The notes under the pieces are model-generated. The model did not search any database, had not been told where the DNA came from, and saw only the letters and a program-made list of their open reading frames with translations. A stretch of DNA of 64,000 nucleotides from Haematococcus lacustris (taxonomy: Eukaryota; Chlorophyta; Chlorophyceae; Chlamydomonadales; Haematococcaceae). The position numbers and the translations under genes are program-made. Below are positions 23,774 to 35,083 of the stretch, piece after piece. The DNA lies in the NCBI GenBank assembly GCA_030144725.1, contig JASKMD010000003.1:14280496-14344495 (forward strand). The letters run 5' to 3'. Numbering within the stretch: the first letter of the stretch is position 1; each line of letters starts with the position of its first letter.

Positions 23774-23887
23774 TCAAGCCTTGGTGTACATGCGCGGCAG
23801 AGCCCGGGGGACATTTGCAATGGCAGCAGCTGCAGAGGCAGCCTTGTGCTGTACAGCTTCTTGCAACACCTGCGCCCGCTGCTGCTC
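23774..23887 (-). pseudogene. Detached copy of the last UTP7 exon
   Basis: It is 114 bases, exactly the length of UTP7 exon 13 (27797-27910), with the same stop codon and only a few substitutions (it reads QEAVQHKAASAAAAIANVPR then ALPRMYTKA). The similarity continues into the 3' flank to about 23695. It lies just upstream of the LRR gene on the same strand. No other UTP7 exon is next to it, so it is a fragment. Confidence 0.85.
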
Positions 23888-26226
23888 CTGCGAAACTTAG
23901 TCAGGAGTTTCCAACGTGGGGTTGACAATCTTCATGCAATCACTCGCTCCATTCAGGCGCTCCCTGCCTCAATACTGCATCGTTTTCAATAGCGTTAGTC
24001 ACATTTGCACTTGCGCATAAATGTGCGTCACCTGGCAAGCGGCGCTTTAACATTTGCGAGTGAGGCCATGCCGGCGCAAGCGATCGCGGACACACCTCAG
24101 CTGCTCACTGTCGGCTATTGTGGTGACTAGCGAGGTAAGTACTGTGGTGAGTAGCGGCACCAACGAATGAACTGCGCCTGCTATCGAGCAGGAAGTCAAT
24201 CAATGTTCGCTCCACGAGCCTTTCATTGCTGCAGGCGGTGTTGGAAGACCATCGTTGGGCGAGTCGACACTCGACATTGCAGCGATGTGCGTTTCTTTCT
24301 GGCCAACAACACAAACAAATGGACTCCCTTGCACAAACTGGCATGTTGTGAGCTGACCACTGTGCCTTTCCAAGCTTTCGAGTGTCAGTTTTCTTCATTA
24401 CTGTACGACACAGCAAAAAAAAGCCAAAAACCAAGCCACAAAAAAGTTGAGCAAAAAAAAAGAAAGCCAAAAAAGCCAAAAAAGAAAGCCAAAAAAGCAA
24501 AAAGTCAGGCTAGACAAGCAAGGGGAAAATTGGGTACCATGCTGTTCTCCACATCCAGACCACTATTTGCTACCGCGATTGCACCGCTAGCTTCAGCGTG
24601 CTTAAAAAGTTAGCGGCGTTGAAGCGCAGGCCCGCAGGTGTTTGGGCTTAAAGTTGTGTCCACGCAACAAGGTCGCTGTAGGGAGCGGCATACATACGTA
24701 TGAAGTCTAAGGCCGGGGCCCGTCTCTCTTGCTAGCCAGGTCCGTTCAGTCGGTTGTACTGGGTAGCTCGGCTTCCTAGCTCCCGCAAAGCTGTGAACGC
24801 AGCGCTGTTATTGATGCCCCGCAATCAACACAAACTCCAGCTCCTATCTCATAACATGTGCGGCAGACCAGAACATGTGCGGCGAGAATCTGTTTGCGGC
24901 TGGCCCGTCCGACCCTCGACCACACATCATTACATCGTGACATTCAACCTACATCAGAACTACAGAACCTTCGCTTCGAGCGGGCGGGCATGGCTAAAAA
25001 TCCTTCAAGTGCGGCTGTAATCGACCAAAAGGTGCATCGACGGCTCCGACGAATGAAGAAGGGTCGCAGTTCCTATGCGTATAGGTTTGGCGGGCGGAAA
25101 CGCGTCCATTTTTTAGAAAAGGCCCCTGCCATTTTTTTGCTGGTTTTTATGTTTTACCTGAGTACTGCTAGCATACGTGTCAGTTTGGAGGCTCAGCTAA
25201 GATACTGATGGATGTTCTTAATGCGGTCACCCTGGTCGTCATTGCAAGGCATTCGGCACTTTCTACATACACTTGAAGGTTTTGGCAGTGTGTCACACAG
25301 CACGACTCGCCATTGACCGAGTTGATGCACGATGAGGTCGAGTCAGCGCCAGGGTGTGAGTGTGTGGTACAGCTAGCTGCTGAAGAAGTTTCAGTCCCAA
25401 AGCCTCACGGCGTACCCCCTCAACCCGGGCATGAGACAAGCCTCTAGCAAGCAGCATGTAATTCACACTGCAGACACCCAGCAGGACCTCCCAGTAGACT
25501 GTAGACTGTAGACACCCACCTGGACATCGCCGAGGACATCGCCGCAACAGCACACATACTTTAGGGCGCAAATAAGAGCGATAAAGCGCTCCTAGTGTTG
25601 TGTGCTGGTAGGGGCCCCCGAACATTGGACGGGGTCGCGGACCAGCCGATCACCATAGGCCTGTTCCTCTGAGCCGATGCTAACGTGCGCGGCGCTGCGT
25701 CAAGGCGTGCCAATCTTACATCGTGAGGCGGTGTATAGAGTCAGTTAGGTCCGTCCGAAAAATGGGCCTTTTTTGGCTTGCTTGTCTAGCCTGACAAAAA
25801 GCAAGCAAAAACACAAACAAACAGGTTGACCAAAAAAAACGGAAACATGACATTTCATCAACCATGCCTGTTGAAAATAGCCACTCCGACCGCCTGGACC
25901 CTGCCCCCTCGCACCCCCAACCCTCCCAGCCCCAGCTCAGGTGTCCCCAACATTCAAAAAATGGCTGGAAATGATAGGAAACCGACCCCTGGTAATCAAA
26001 ACGACGCCGCGTCTCAGCCACGTTGTTTCTATTTAGGTTTCGCACATCCCTGGATAGAGGACTCTGTCAGCTATGCGGTGCAGCTTGTAACATTAAATAC
26101 TGTGCACTGTGCTGAGTGCTATGGCGGCTCGAATCTTGACATTCAAATTCATGCCAGTTTTGCTCATGCGGGCCTCGCCGCGACCGACCGCCGCGACCGA
26201 CGTGGCCCAGTAGCCTCTGCAAACAG
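23888..26226. other. Intergenic, A-rich tracts and an inverted repeat, no gene assigned
   Basis: The 19-mer gtcaggctagacaagcaag at 24504-24522 recurs inverted at 25777-25795, next to A/T-rich tracts (24413-24503 and 25796-25840). The pair could be the ends of a decayed element of about 1.3 kb. Short open frames here, including a Lys-rich one over the A-tract, show no family features. Confidence 0.4.
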
Positions 26227-26961
26227 TCAGGGACAGTCGCCGCAGTCAAAACAATGCACATGGCACGCAAAACCGATGTAACGACGCCCCTCCACCCATG
26301 CTCGGAAGTATACAACGCTGGTGCATTGCTTGACCGCTTCGTGAGTAGTACCTACTACCTGGCCACTCTGTAAGGCCACACAAGGTGTGTAGGCCATTGC
26401 TACGTTACCTTGCTCGACTTGTTGGGTCCGGTCCCTCCCGCCCGCCCTCTGCTTGCGTGTCGAGCTGGTGTCCAGCTCCGCCCTGACCCCCTGCTGCTCA
26501 GCTGGAGGGGTGGGCAGCCCAGGGGCAGCACCAGCACCAGCTGCCTGCTGCTGCCAGGGGGGTGCAGCAGGAGGGGGGGGCAGCCCAGGGGCAGCACCAG
26601 CACCAGCCGCCAGCTCCTGCCAGGGGGGTGCAGCAGGAGGGGGTAGCAGGTCAGGGGCGGCACCAGCACCAGCTGCCTGCTGCTGGGAGGGGGTGGGAGG
26701 GGGTGGAAGGGGCTGCCTGCTGCTGGGAGGGGCTGCCTGCTGCTGGGAGGGGCTGCCTGCTGCTGGGAGGGGCTGCCTGCTGCTGGGAGGGGCTGCCTGC
26801 TGCTGGGAGGGGCTGCCTGCTGCTGGGAGGGGGTGGGAGGGGCGGGGCTGGGGGTGGGAGGGGGTGGAAGGGATCGCTTGCGCCGGCATGGCCTCACTTG
26901 CAAGAGCTAACGCGCCGCTTGCCAGTAGACGCGCAGTAATTCGCTGGTGCCGATGTGTCAA
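26227..26961 (-). CDS. Hypothetical Pro/Gln/Ala-rich frame, possibly mobile-element derived
   Basis: A 244-residue open frame. The N-terminal two thirds are built from tandem repeats (PLPAAGSPSQQQAAPPSSRQ, then AGAGAAPGLP...), and the C-terminus contains YTPCVALQSGQVVG and SVVYFRAWVEGRRYIG. A shorter relative of that C-terminus appears inverted at about 27105-27185. No known domain was recognised. The repetitive DNA may keep the frame open by chance. Confidence 0.3.
   Translation of the reverse strand: MTHRHQRITARLLASGALALASEAMPAQAIPSTPSHPQPRPSHPLPAAGSPSQQQAAPPSSRQPLPAAGSPSQQQAAPPSSRQPLPPPPTPSQQQAAGAGAAPDLLPPPAAPPWQELAAGAGAAPGLPPPPAAPPWQQQAAGAGAAPGLPTPPAEQQGVRAELDTSSTRKQRAGGRDRTQQVEQGNVAMAYTPCVALQSGQVVGTTHEAVKQCTSVVYFRAWVEGRRYIGFACHVHCFDCGDCP
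26500..26835. repeat. Two minisatellite blocks
   Basis: The first block (about 26515-26640) has units containing ggggcagcaccagcaccag. The second (about 26710-26830) has six or so 21-base units of ggctgcctgctgctgggagg plus g. Both are multiples of three, so they leave the minus frame open. Confidence 0.85.
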
Positions 26962-27179
26962 ACGCTATCGAAAACGGTGCAGTATAGAGTGAGTATTTGC
27001 ATGAAGATTACCAACCCCATGTTGGGGGCGCCTGACCCCAGCCCCGCCCTCCCAACCACTCCCACCCTCAGCATCAGTCCCTGTCTTAAGCAAACGTGAC
27101 ATAGCAATGGCCTACACTGTACTGCAAGGAGTCAAGCATCACAACAGCCTTGTATACTTCCGAGCATGTGTGGAGGGTA

Positions 27180-27425
27180 GGGTGTGTCCGCTAATATTAG
27201 CTCCGAGCCAAAAGTGGCGCATTAGCTAATATTAGCGCTAATATTAGCTAAAACGGCGGGAGCTAGTACGGGGAGCTTAGATGAGCTGATTTGAGCTAGT
27301 ATGAGCTGATATGAGCTATTGGGAGCTGGTATGAGCTGATCGGGAGCTGATATGAGCGAATATGGGCTAATATGAGCAAACCGGGAGCTAACCGGGAGCT
27401 ATTATGAGCTATTATGAGAACTAAT
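27180..27425. repeat. TTAGCTAATATTAGC palindrome and GAGCTGATAT-type tandem array
   Basis: Bases 27222-27251 form a perfect 30-base palindrome (ttagctaatattagc followed by its exact inverse). It is followed by about 16 diverged units of roughly 10 bases based on gagctgatat/gggagctgat, and a final ctaatattag at about 27420. The block is much more AT-rich than its surroundings. Confidence 0.85.
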
Positions 27426-27796
27426 ATTAGTTTGGGGGGGAACCACCCTAGTGGAGGGGGGCTGTTACATCTGTTTGCCATGCCATGTAAATCGTTTCTA
27501 TTGCGGCGACTGTACCTTACTGTGTGCAGGTACTCCTGGGCCAAGTCGGTCGCGGCGGTCTCGATGAGCACGCATGAGCAAACAATGCATGAAATTGAAA
27601 TCGACAGAGACCTCTATCCAGGAATGTGCGACACACAGATTAAAACCATGTGGCTGAGAGGCGGCGTCGTTTTTTTTTTACCAGGGGTAGGTTCTCTCTT
27701 CGTCGGGACCGGCTGAAACTTTGCCTTCCTTGCACTCGCTCAACATGCACTGCAGCCCGCACAGGGTAGTGTAGTGCTGGTGAAGAGGCTTGGTGC

Positions 27797-30700
27797 TCAA
27801 GCCTTGGTGTACATGCGCTGCAGAGCCCGGGGGACATTTGCAATGGCAGCAGCTGCAGAGGCAGCCTTGTGTTGTACAGCTTCTTGCAACGCCTGCGCAC
27901 GCTGCTGCTCCTGCACGCAACAGCAGCAGAAGAGTGCATAGCCTCAGAGCCCCTCTCACTGTTCCCGTCACAGCTTGTGGCTTCTATGTCTCAAGTTAGA
28001 GGCGTCGTGAGATTTGATCATGGTTACCTTCCCGTGGTCGTACATGCATGTTTCCAACGTGTCACAGTAGAAAGCACATACCATCGCTACGCACCACAGA
28101 AAAACCCCACACCTGTTCCTTCATGCGCTGCTTCACCACCGGCTTCCGCTCTTCAATAATATTTGTCTGCTTCTTGCGATGTCGCTTGCTGGGTCGGTTC
28201 TTGCCCTTCATCTTGCTCTGCGCAACAGTCCCTGACAGCAGTGTGGCAGGCAGCTGCCTCCCAGCTGCTACACGACTGCCAGCTGCCTAGACCAAAACCC
28301 ACCACGACCCTCAGCAGCAGCTGGGTGGTGCAGTTTGCAGCAGCCACGCAGAGACAGGTGCATGCTAGCGAGGCCTCACATTCACCTAACTGTGCCATAG
28401 CTATGCCACGTGACTGGGGACCAACCATGCCCAACCTGGTGACCCCATCACAGCTCATGTCCGCCCTAGTAGTAGATTTCTCCCATGACACATTCTCCCT
28501 GTCGCCCTGCTGCACCTCAACATAGTGACCTCCTTCCACAGCCAGCACCTCACCTCACCTCACCTCTACCCCACTCACCTTGGCTTCATTCTTTTCTTCT
28601 GCAGCAGCACGTCGCTCTTTAGTGGCCGCAGCAGCCTCCAGCCGCTTCTCTTTCAGCACCTCCGCTGGTTCCTTGCGCACCCTGCATAGCCAAGGTCACA
28701 CTCTCGAGCCAGTTGACTACAGCCACACCAGGCTGGTAGCTCCATGGTCACCAACACGATAGACAAGGACAACACCAAAACCAAAGACATCAAAACTTCA
28801 CAGGATGGCAGCGGCAGTCGCAGGGTAGGCCGCAGGGCCTGACCCAAACTCTACAGCTCTACAGTGTGTGGGGAGCTAGACATGCGTGATGTTAGGGGCT
28901 GCTGCTCTGCAGGCCAGCTGTCCTTGTGTGCCTACAGCTCCAGCTCCAGCTCCTTGTCTGCCTTGAACTCCAGGCAATCATGGCATAGGCTGCTGCCAAT
29001 GGGCTGCGGCTATACCTATGGTGCAACCACGGTTGCTCCTGAGCACACAGACAACAGCTGCCCAGGGCCACTGGCAGGAGCTGTGTGCATGGCAGGGGAG
29101 GATGAGTGATGGCCACGCAGGTTTGAGTCACCAACATGCTGTTTGCTTCACACCCCGGCTAGAACAGAACACACTCTCACACCCCAGGTCACACCTCAAA
29201 TGCCACATTTCACTGATACAAAGCGGTGGATCCATGCAGCAGCAGTGAATGCCAAGCTCACCCAGGGAGGCCCTGATGGGTGCACCCTCTGATGAGGCCT
29301 GGGGATGCATCTCTCTGCACCAGCATTGGGTGGTGACCCAGGCTGGAGCAATGCAGGGTGGGGCCACCCTGACCCTCCCCTGCCTGCCACCACCCACCCT
29401 CCGCACCCTGCCACCACCACCCACCAGCCCCTGCAGGCCCCTGTCCTATGAGCCCCCTGGCCCCTGACCCACGCACCTGGCAATTGAGTCAGGGTCCAGC
29501 ACGATGGTGTCCGGCTGCAGCTTGTCCAGCAGAGCGGCCACCTCACCCTCCCGGCGCTCCCGCAAGCTAGCGTACGGGTTGGCCACCATGGAGTCAAAGT
29601 TGGGCTCCCCGGCACCTGAGGGCGTCAGGGGGTCAGGGGCGGACTGCTGCTCTCCCCTGGCTACCCTGATGCCCCTCCTACAATGCATCCCCACCTCCCT
29701 GGGCATGGACTGTGTGTCTGGCTGTTTGTGCAACAGGCAGGGGTGGGGGAGGTGAAGGGGGGCCTGGGTGGCCAGTGGAGGGGGCGAGGGTTAGGGGGAG
29801 GAGGGAGGCCTGGGTAGGATTGAGGACCAGGGGTGGCGGTAGAGTAACGGTCAGGAGGCGGTGGAAAGGAGAGGGGTGAGGAGTGGGTTGGGGACGGCAT
29901 TGGGGAGGAGGGTGACAGGGTGGTGGGCAGTGGGCAGTGGTGGTGGGCATGGTGGTGGGCACAGCACCATTCGACGAGCGGTATGGAAGGGAGGAGGGAC
30001 TGTTGTTAATATCTTGCCTGGTACTAAGATGGTGGACATCCCGCCTGAGCTGCCCAGGCCCATGACGTCTTCGTAGCCCACAAACTGTGCGTCACTGAGC
30101 TGGTCGCCTTCATACAGGCTGTGGGACATGTAGGGCGCATTGGCCTTACTGCTCAGAGCATCCTTCCAGATCTGCAGTGAATGAGCAGGAGTGAGGCAGG
30201 TTGGCAGCGGGTGGGCAGGCAAGCAGTAGGTAAAATGAGAGGAAAGTAGCAAGTTGTGACAAATTGCAGCAGTGACATGTTGGGACATGTTGTCGCAGTG
30301 GGCAGGGCCTGGTGGGCCTGGTGGGGGTTGGTAGGATCATGCGTGAAGTCTGGTCAGCATGACAGTGTCCTCTGTGGACATGATTGAGTACAATGACCAA
30401 GGGTGCACAAGCTAGAGTACTGATGAACAGGGGCAGCTGCTGCTGCTGCACTGACCTACAGCTGCACCTTCCCAAGTGCAACTGATGCCGCTGTCTTGCC
30501 TAATCCACCATGGCCATCACCAAAGTTGAACCCAATCTCACCCGCCCACATCCAGCTACCCATACCCACAGGCAGCATGCATAGCACATGGTCAGCACCA
30601 TGCATCCCTGCAGTAGCTGCTGTGCTGGACGCTGGGCAGCATACCTGCAGTTGGCTATGGTGCCGGCCTTGCAGGAATGCCAGATGGCAAAACTTACATC

Positions 30701-33700
30701 ATGTGATATGTGTGACTAAAGGTGCCTAGGTGTACGCATCATTAGGTGCTGCAGACATGCGTGTAGGGTACTGGTGGGGCTGTGCTGCACACTGGCAAAC
30801 ACCTTGTATTGATGGCAAAAACCTGGGAATGGAAGGCTGGCCAGGGGCTGGCAAGAGGCTGGCCAGCGTCTCTTTACAAACGTGCTGCAGCGATGCACGG
30901 AGTGTGGTGGTGGTGGTGGTGGTGGTGGTGGTGGTAATGGTGGTGATGTGTACAGCCCCGTGCGCCTGACTACCTGCACTTTGCGGCCATAGCCCACAGC
31001 CAGTAATCCGCGCTGGCTGATGTCCAGGACTGTGGCAGGGCTGTATGCAAAGTAGGCGTGCAACGGCTGGTAAGTGCGCACATCCCACACCTTCACCTGG
31101 CTGTCCGCCCCTGAGGCCAGCACAACACAGCGCACCACAGCACAGCTCACAGGGGTCACACTTCATGGGAAGTGTGAACGCACAGAACACAGCAATGGCA
31201 GCAACATGAGGCCCCACCAAAGACAGCAGCCCATGCTCTCCATCCTCTCCCTGCCTGCCTGGCTTCCCAGCCCAGCCCTGCCGGGTTGCCTAGTCAGGAT
31301 GCCTGTTTGCCCGGATTCCTCCCAGGTTCCTCCAGCTTTCCGCAGCTTCCGCCCAGCTTCCCCAAGCAGGCAGCCAGGCGGGCCCGCACCTGCGGTGACC
31401 ATGTATCTACCCGCCGGGTCAAAGGCCAGGGCGTTGACACGGCCCCGGTGGCACAGCATGCGGACCACCGGGGTGGGCAGGTTAGGGGTCCACATGGTGA
31501 CGACGCCGCCGCTATGCCCCGCGCCCAGCACTGCGTTCCAGGGATTCAGGCGTAGGGCGCTGCATGGGCCTAGACGTGTGCGGTGCTGTGCTGCCACCAC
31601 ACCGGTGCTGGTGTCCTGGTAGCGCAACACGCCTGCAGGCAGGGGATCAGGCAGGCAGGCAGGCTGGCTGTTGGGGTGGACGGGGCAGGTGGCACTGTTA
31701 GCACTGCACACAGCTTTGCAGGGTTGGCTGACTGACACCAACCAACACAGCAAGGCTGGGAAGCTTCGCAGCCATGGCTCTACCTGTCCTACACCAGCGA
31801 GGTGTGACAGTGATGTGCGTGTGATGTGAGTGTGACATGAGTTTGATGTGGAGGTGCATTGTGTGTGGTGTGTGCAGTCATGGCCTGGCTCCTCTGGTGG
31901 CTGCCTGCACTGACCCAGGTCCCCTATAGAGGCCAGCAGGAAGTGGTGCGGCAGGAACTGCAGGATGCGAGCCCCCTGGTGCTCCCGCAGGCAGTGCACC
32001 TCCACACCACGCTTGTCGTAGATGTAGACGTACCTGGTCAGGCAGCAGGGGCAGACCAGGTGTCGGACAAACAGCTTGTAAACAGCCCGCAGGGGTGGCT
32101 TGGGCTTGAAGATGGAGGTGACACATCAGGTCTTAAACTTTGCATTCCTCCTGAGCTTGGGTGCACTGACAGCCTGGGATCAGAGACATTCTGACGCCCC
32201 CTACACGCCACCCGCAGCACCAAAACCCTCTTCTGGGCCACGGCAACGAAGCAAGGAAGACATAGCCTTGCTTCACAGCTAGCTGCCATTCTACCCAGGC
32301 TACCCGCACCCCTAGTGCTGAACCTGCGGCAACCCTGCCTGCCAACCCTTGCCCATATGCATAGCGCAAAACAGCCTGCCACCACCACAAGCAGGTTGAG
32401 GGGGAAATTGGTCACGCTGGGACAGCCTGTCAAGTCTTGAGGAGCTTGCCACAGCAGCACTCGCATGCAGCATGACCCTCAAGTGCATGTGCCAAGGGTT
32501 TTTGCACAGTGGCAGTGACAAACACACACCAACACCTTTAGCGGGCTGCGCCAACATGGGCTGCTCATGGAACGTCTTCATGCCCTGTGGCAATGAAGGG
32601 CCTCCATCTACCCACCGCCTTCATCAAGTGGCGTGTCTTTGGCAGGCCAGCTTGAGTGAGTTCAAACAGCGGCTGGGTGAGCCTGTATCTGCTGACAATG
32701 CTGAAGATGCTGATGCTGACAATGCTGATGTGAATGATTGTGGTGATGCCAGTTTGTAAGCAGGCGCCTTCACTTCCGCCTACCAGCCCAACCCCCTCCT
32801 GCCAGGCCTGGCCAGACATTTTGCCGCCCCCTACACGCAGCCTGCAGCCCGCAGCACCAGAACCCACACACTTTTTCTGTGCCGCAGCAAAGAAGGTTTC
32901 GTTGTGCAGGAAGCAGATGTCATGCGTGGCCTCCCGCACCTGCAGCCAAGCATGATGCAGCTGGCAGGCTCATGGCCACAGCTAGAGTTGACATGCCAGT
33001 GCAGAAGCAGGCAGCAAGGCAGGCAGGTGGCAGCACATCACAGTCAGAGGGCGCTTCCTTGTGAAGCAGGGCTCACAGCCTGGTAAGCGCTGGCCACCCC
33101 GGCTGCCTTGACCAAGCCATGCACCCACGGGGTTGAGGCAGCTCAGCAAGGGCCTGCCAGCTCCGAAGCCCATCAGGGCTGGTAGCGCGTAGACTGCCGC
33201 TATTAGAGCCCCACCAAGGGCCCGCAGCCACTATCCAACCCACCCTGTCCAAGTCCCGTTGAGCTGCCTTGAGCAATGCTAGGCCATTGGCCCCTCACCA
33301 GCCACTTCCAAGCCCGTTGCTCTGCCGTGCATGAGAGGGTGCGGCGGCTCTCACCTGCACCTCGCACACCAGCTGCTGTCTCTGCCAGTCCATGACGGCC
33401 AGGTGCCCCAGGGCTCCAGCCAGGGCACAGTGGCGTCCATTGCGTGTGAAGGCCAGGCTGTAGGGGCCCAGGTCTGGCAGCCGCAGCTCAAACAGCTTGC
33501 GGGCAGCGCCCAGCTCCACAGCCCCAGCCAGGTCACGCTGCTGGGCGTTCCATGTGCGCTCCGCAGCTAAGGCCACAGGGGCAGGGTGGGAGGTGGGAGT
33601 CAGGGATGAGGCAAGGTGTGAGAATGGGGTTTAAGGGAGCTAGAAGTGCAATGGCCTTTGTGATAGGCGGCAGACACCGGCTTGTGCCACCTCATTGACT

Positions 33701-34577
33701 CGTGCTGCACCTACACTGAAGGCACAGTCCTTGCCTGTCGATGTTGGCGCTGCCCTGCTGTGACTCTCCCCTGGCCCTACCTTGGCCCCACCCCGCCCTG
33801 ACCTATGCCACGTTGGCCGTTGTAATCATCCGCCACCGGTTCATTTCGCCCCGTTCTCCCCCGCCCCTCTGCCCTCACTCACCCTCAGCCTCTAAGAAGC
33901 CTGCTTCAGTAGGAAGGAGCCACTCGTTGGCTTTCACTGCCTTCTCATGTGCCTGTCTGAAAACTGCCTCTGCATGGCGTAGCTTGCCCTTCAGCTTTTT
34001 GTCAATCACCTAGGCATGTGGGAGTGGCAAGCAGGTCACAGCACTGCCAGCACTGCAGCCTCGCAGCTGTGCAGCTATGCAGTCGCTCCCAGCCTGGCCT
34101 GGACCATGGCCTTGAGGTCAAGGCAACCTGCTGCCTTGCTGTCACCACTGCCAGGACATGTCATTGAGAGTAGGCTCCTATGGGGCACGGAAGGTGACAT
34201 GCAGCTGCTGCTCCCTGGCATCCGATTCTATGTAGCCGGCTCCTTGAAGGTGCCTGGTGTATGCTGCAAGGTTATGCCTGGCATGTGAGCGACATATGAC
34301 TGGCATGTGAGCGATATGCCTGAGTGGCTGTCTATGGCTAGGCACGCACCTTCTTGATGTGTACCCCTGGGCCCTTATCCAGCCGTGCTGCTTTTGCTTT
34401 GTCCTCCTTAGACCTTTTTTGTTTGTTTGATTTCTTCTTCGTGTCATTGGGACCGCTTGTGGTGGTGGCACCATCCCTGAAAGCATGCGGGCACATCGTC
34501 AACGCACTTGCTCCTCTTTCGGAGCCGTACATCACTCACGGCTCTGCAGGTGCTGCAGCAGCTGGCCGCGGGACCAT
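27797..34577 (-). CDS. UTP7: U3 snoRNP / small-subunit processome WD40 protein UTP7 (WDR46, BING4)
   Basis: Nucleolar WD40 protein needed for pre-18S rRNA processing in the SSU processome. Thirteen exons on the minus strand: 34577-34540, 34476-34350, 34009-33883, 33566-33355, 32939-32872, 32033-31915, 31632-31390, 31110-30974, 30171-30018, 29615-29477, 28681-28579, 28217-28113, 27910-27797. They total 1686 nt with every phase consistent, giving 561 residues. A Lys-rich N-terminus (HIKKVIDKKLKGKL) precedes the WD40 blades (GPYSLAFTRNGRHCALAG, HDICFLHNETFFAAAQKKYV, YVYIYDKRGVEVHCLREHQG, LCHRGRVNALAFDPAGRYM, GADSQVKVWDVR), then the BING4 C-terminal hallmark (GAGEPNFDSMVANPYASLRE, LLDKLQPDTIVLDPDSIA) and a basic tail (KMKGKNRPSKRHRKK). 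Intron 9 uses a GC donor (CCAG|GCAAGA). Length and order match the family. Confidence 0.96.
30900..30937. repeat. GGT trinucleotide run in a UTP7 intron
   Basis: About eleven ggt units followed by imperfect ones, wholly intronic. Confidence 0.9.
32195..32262 (-). pseudogene. Decayed tandem copy of UTP7 exon 5 and its 3' flank
   Basis: The plus-strand string cgccccctacacgc is followed by gcagcacca and gccacggcaacgaag here. It matches cgccccctacacgcagc...gcagcaccag...gccgcagcaaagaagg around exon 5 at about 32824-32895. The minus strand still reads VAVAQKRV, like FAAAQKK in the true exon. The copy lies in the next intron. Confidence 0.6.
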
Positions 34578-35083
34578 CGCGCAAATTGCCCGCCTCTCAA
34601 GCCGCCGGCAGCACTTGTACGGATGCTGACATACTGTACCCTAGTCAGCAGCGCATTGTACACAAGTTGTGCAAGAAGTTAAGAGGAAGAACTTAGGAGC
34701 AAGGACGTAGGAGGAAGCAGATGCAAAGGTGAGCGTCGGTGTGTATGGTTTGTTCTGTCACTATGCTTTGCAGCAGACAATTTTAGCCAAGCTTGACTAC
34801 CCCATGGCTACTGGTTTACAAAGTCAATATCCTACTTTGTCCATGGCATGCAAGCACAGAGTCCCTCGCAGCGATCTACTCGTCAGCTTGTCGTAGCGTA
34901 TTGGCGTATCTAGATGAATGCATGATACGTGTTTCTTGGTGCCACTGGGCGATGGCGACAGCTAGGACGTCGCGGATCGAACCATGGTGATCAGCAAGCG
35001 AGATATGGCAAGTGCATCGAGCTTTGCTATCTGCTTCCGTTAATGCCGACACTACAGCACTGGCATCTTTCCTGCACACACAG
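34578..35083. promoter_or_regulatory. Divergent intergenic/promoter region between UTP7 and the tail-anchored gene
   Basis: UTP7 starts at 34577 going left and the recognised part of the next gene starts at 35084 going right, so both promoters and the missing first exon of the right-hand gene must lie here. An ATG at 34949 begins a short frame (MATARTSRIEP) that could be that exon, but I could not join it in phase. Confidence 0.45.

Noticed and set aside
24167..24613. Lys-rich frame resembling a nuclear basic protein
   Set aside because: The Lys run is encoded by an A-rich tract of the inverted-repeat region and lacks splice or family support.
28918..29000. Extra UTP7 exon ending in an Asp/Leu-Glu-rich stretch
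   Set aside because: It runs into a stop without a donor, and exons 29615-29477 and 28681-28579 already join in phase.
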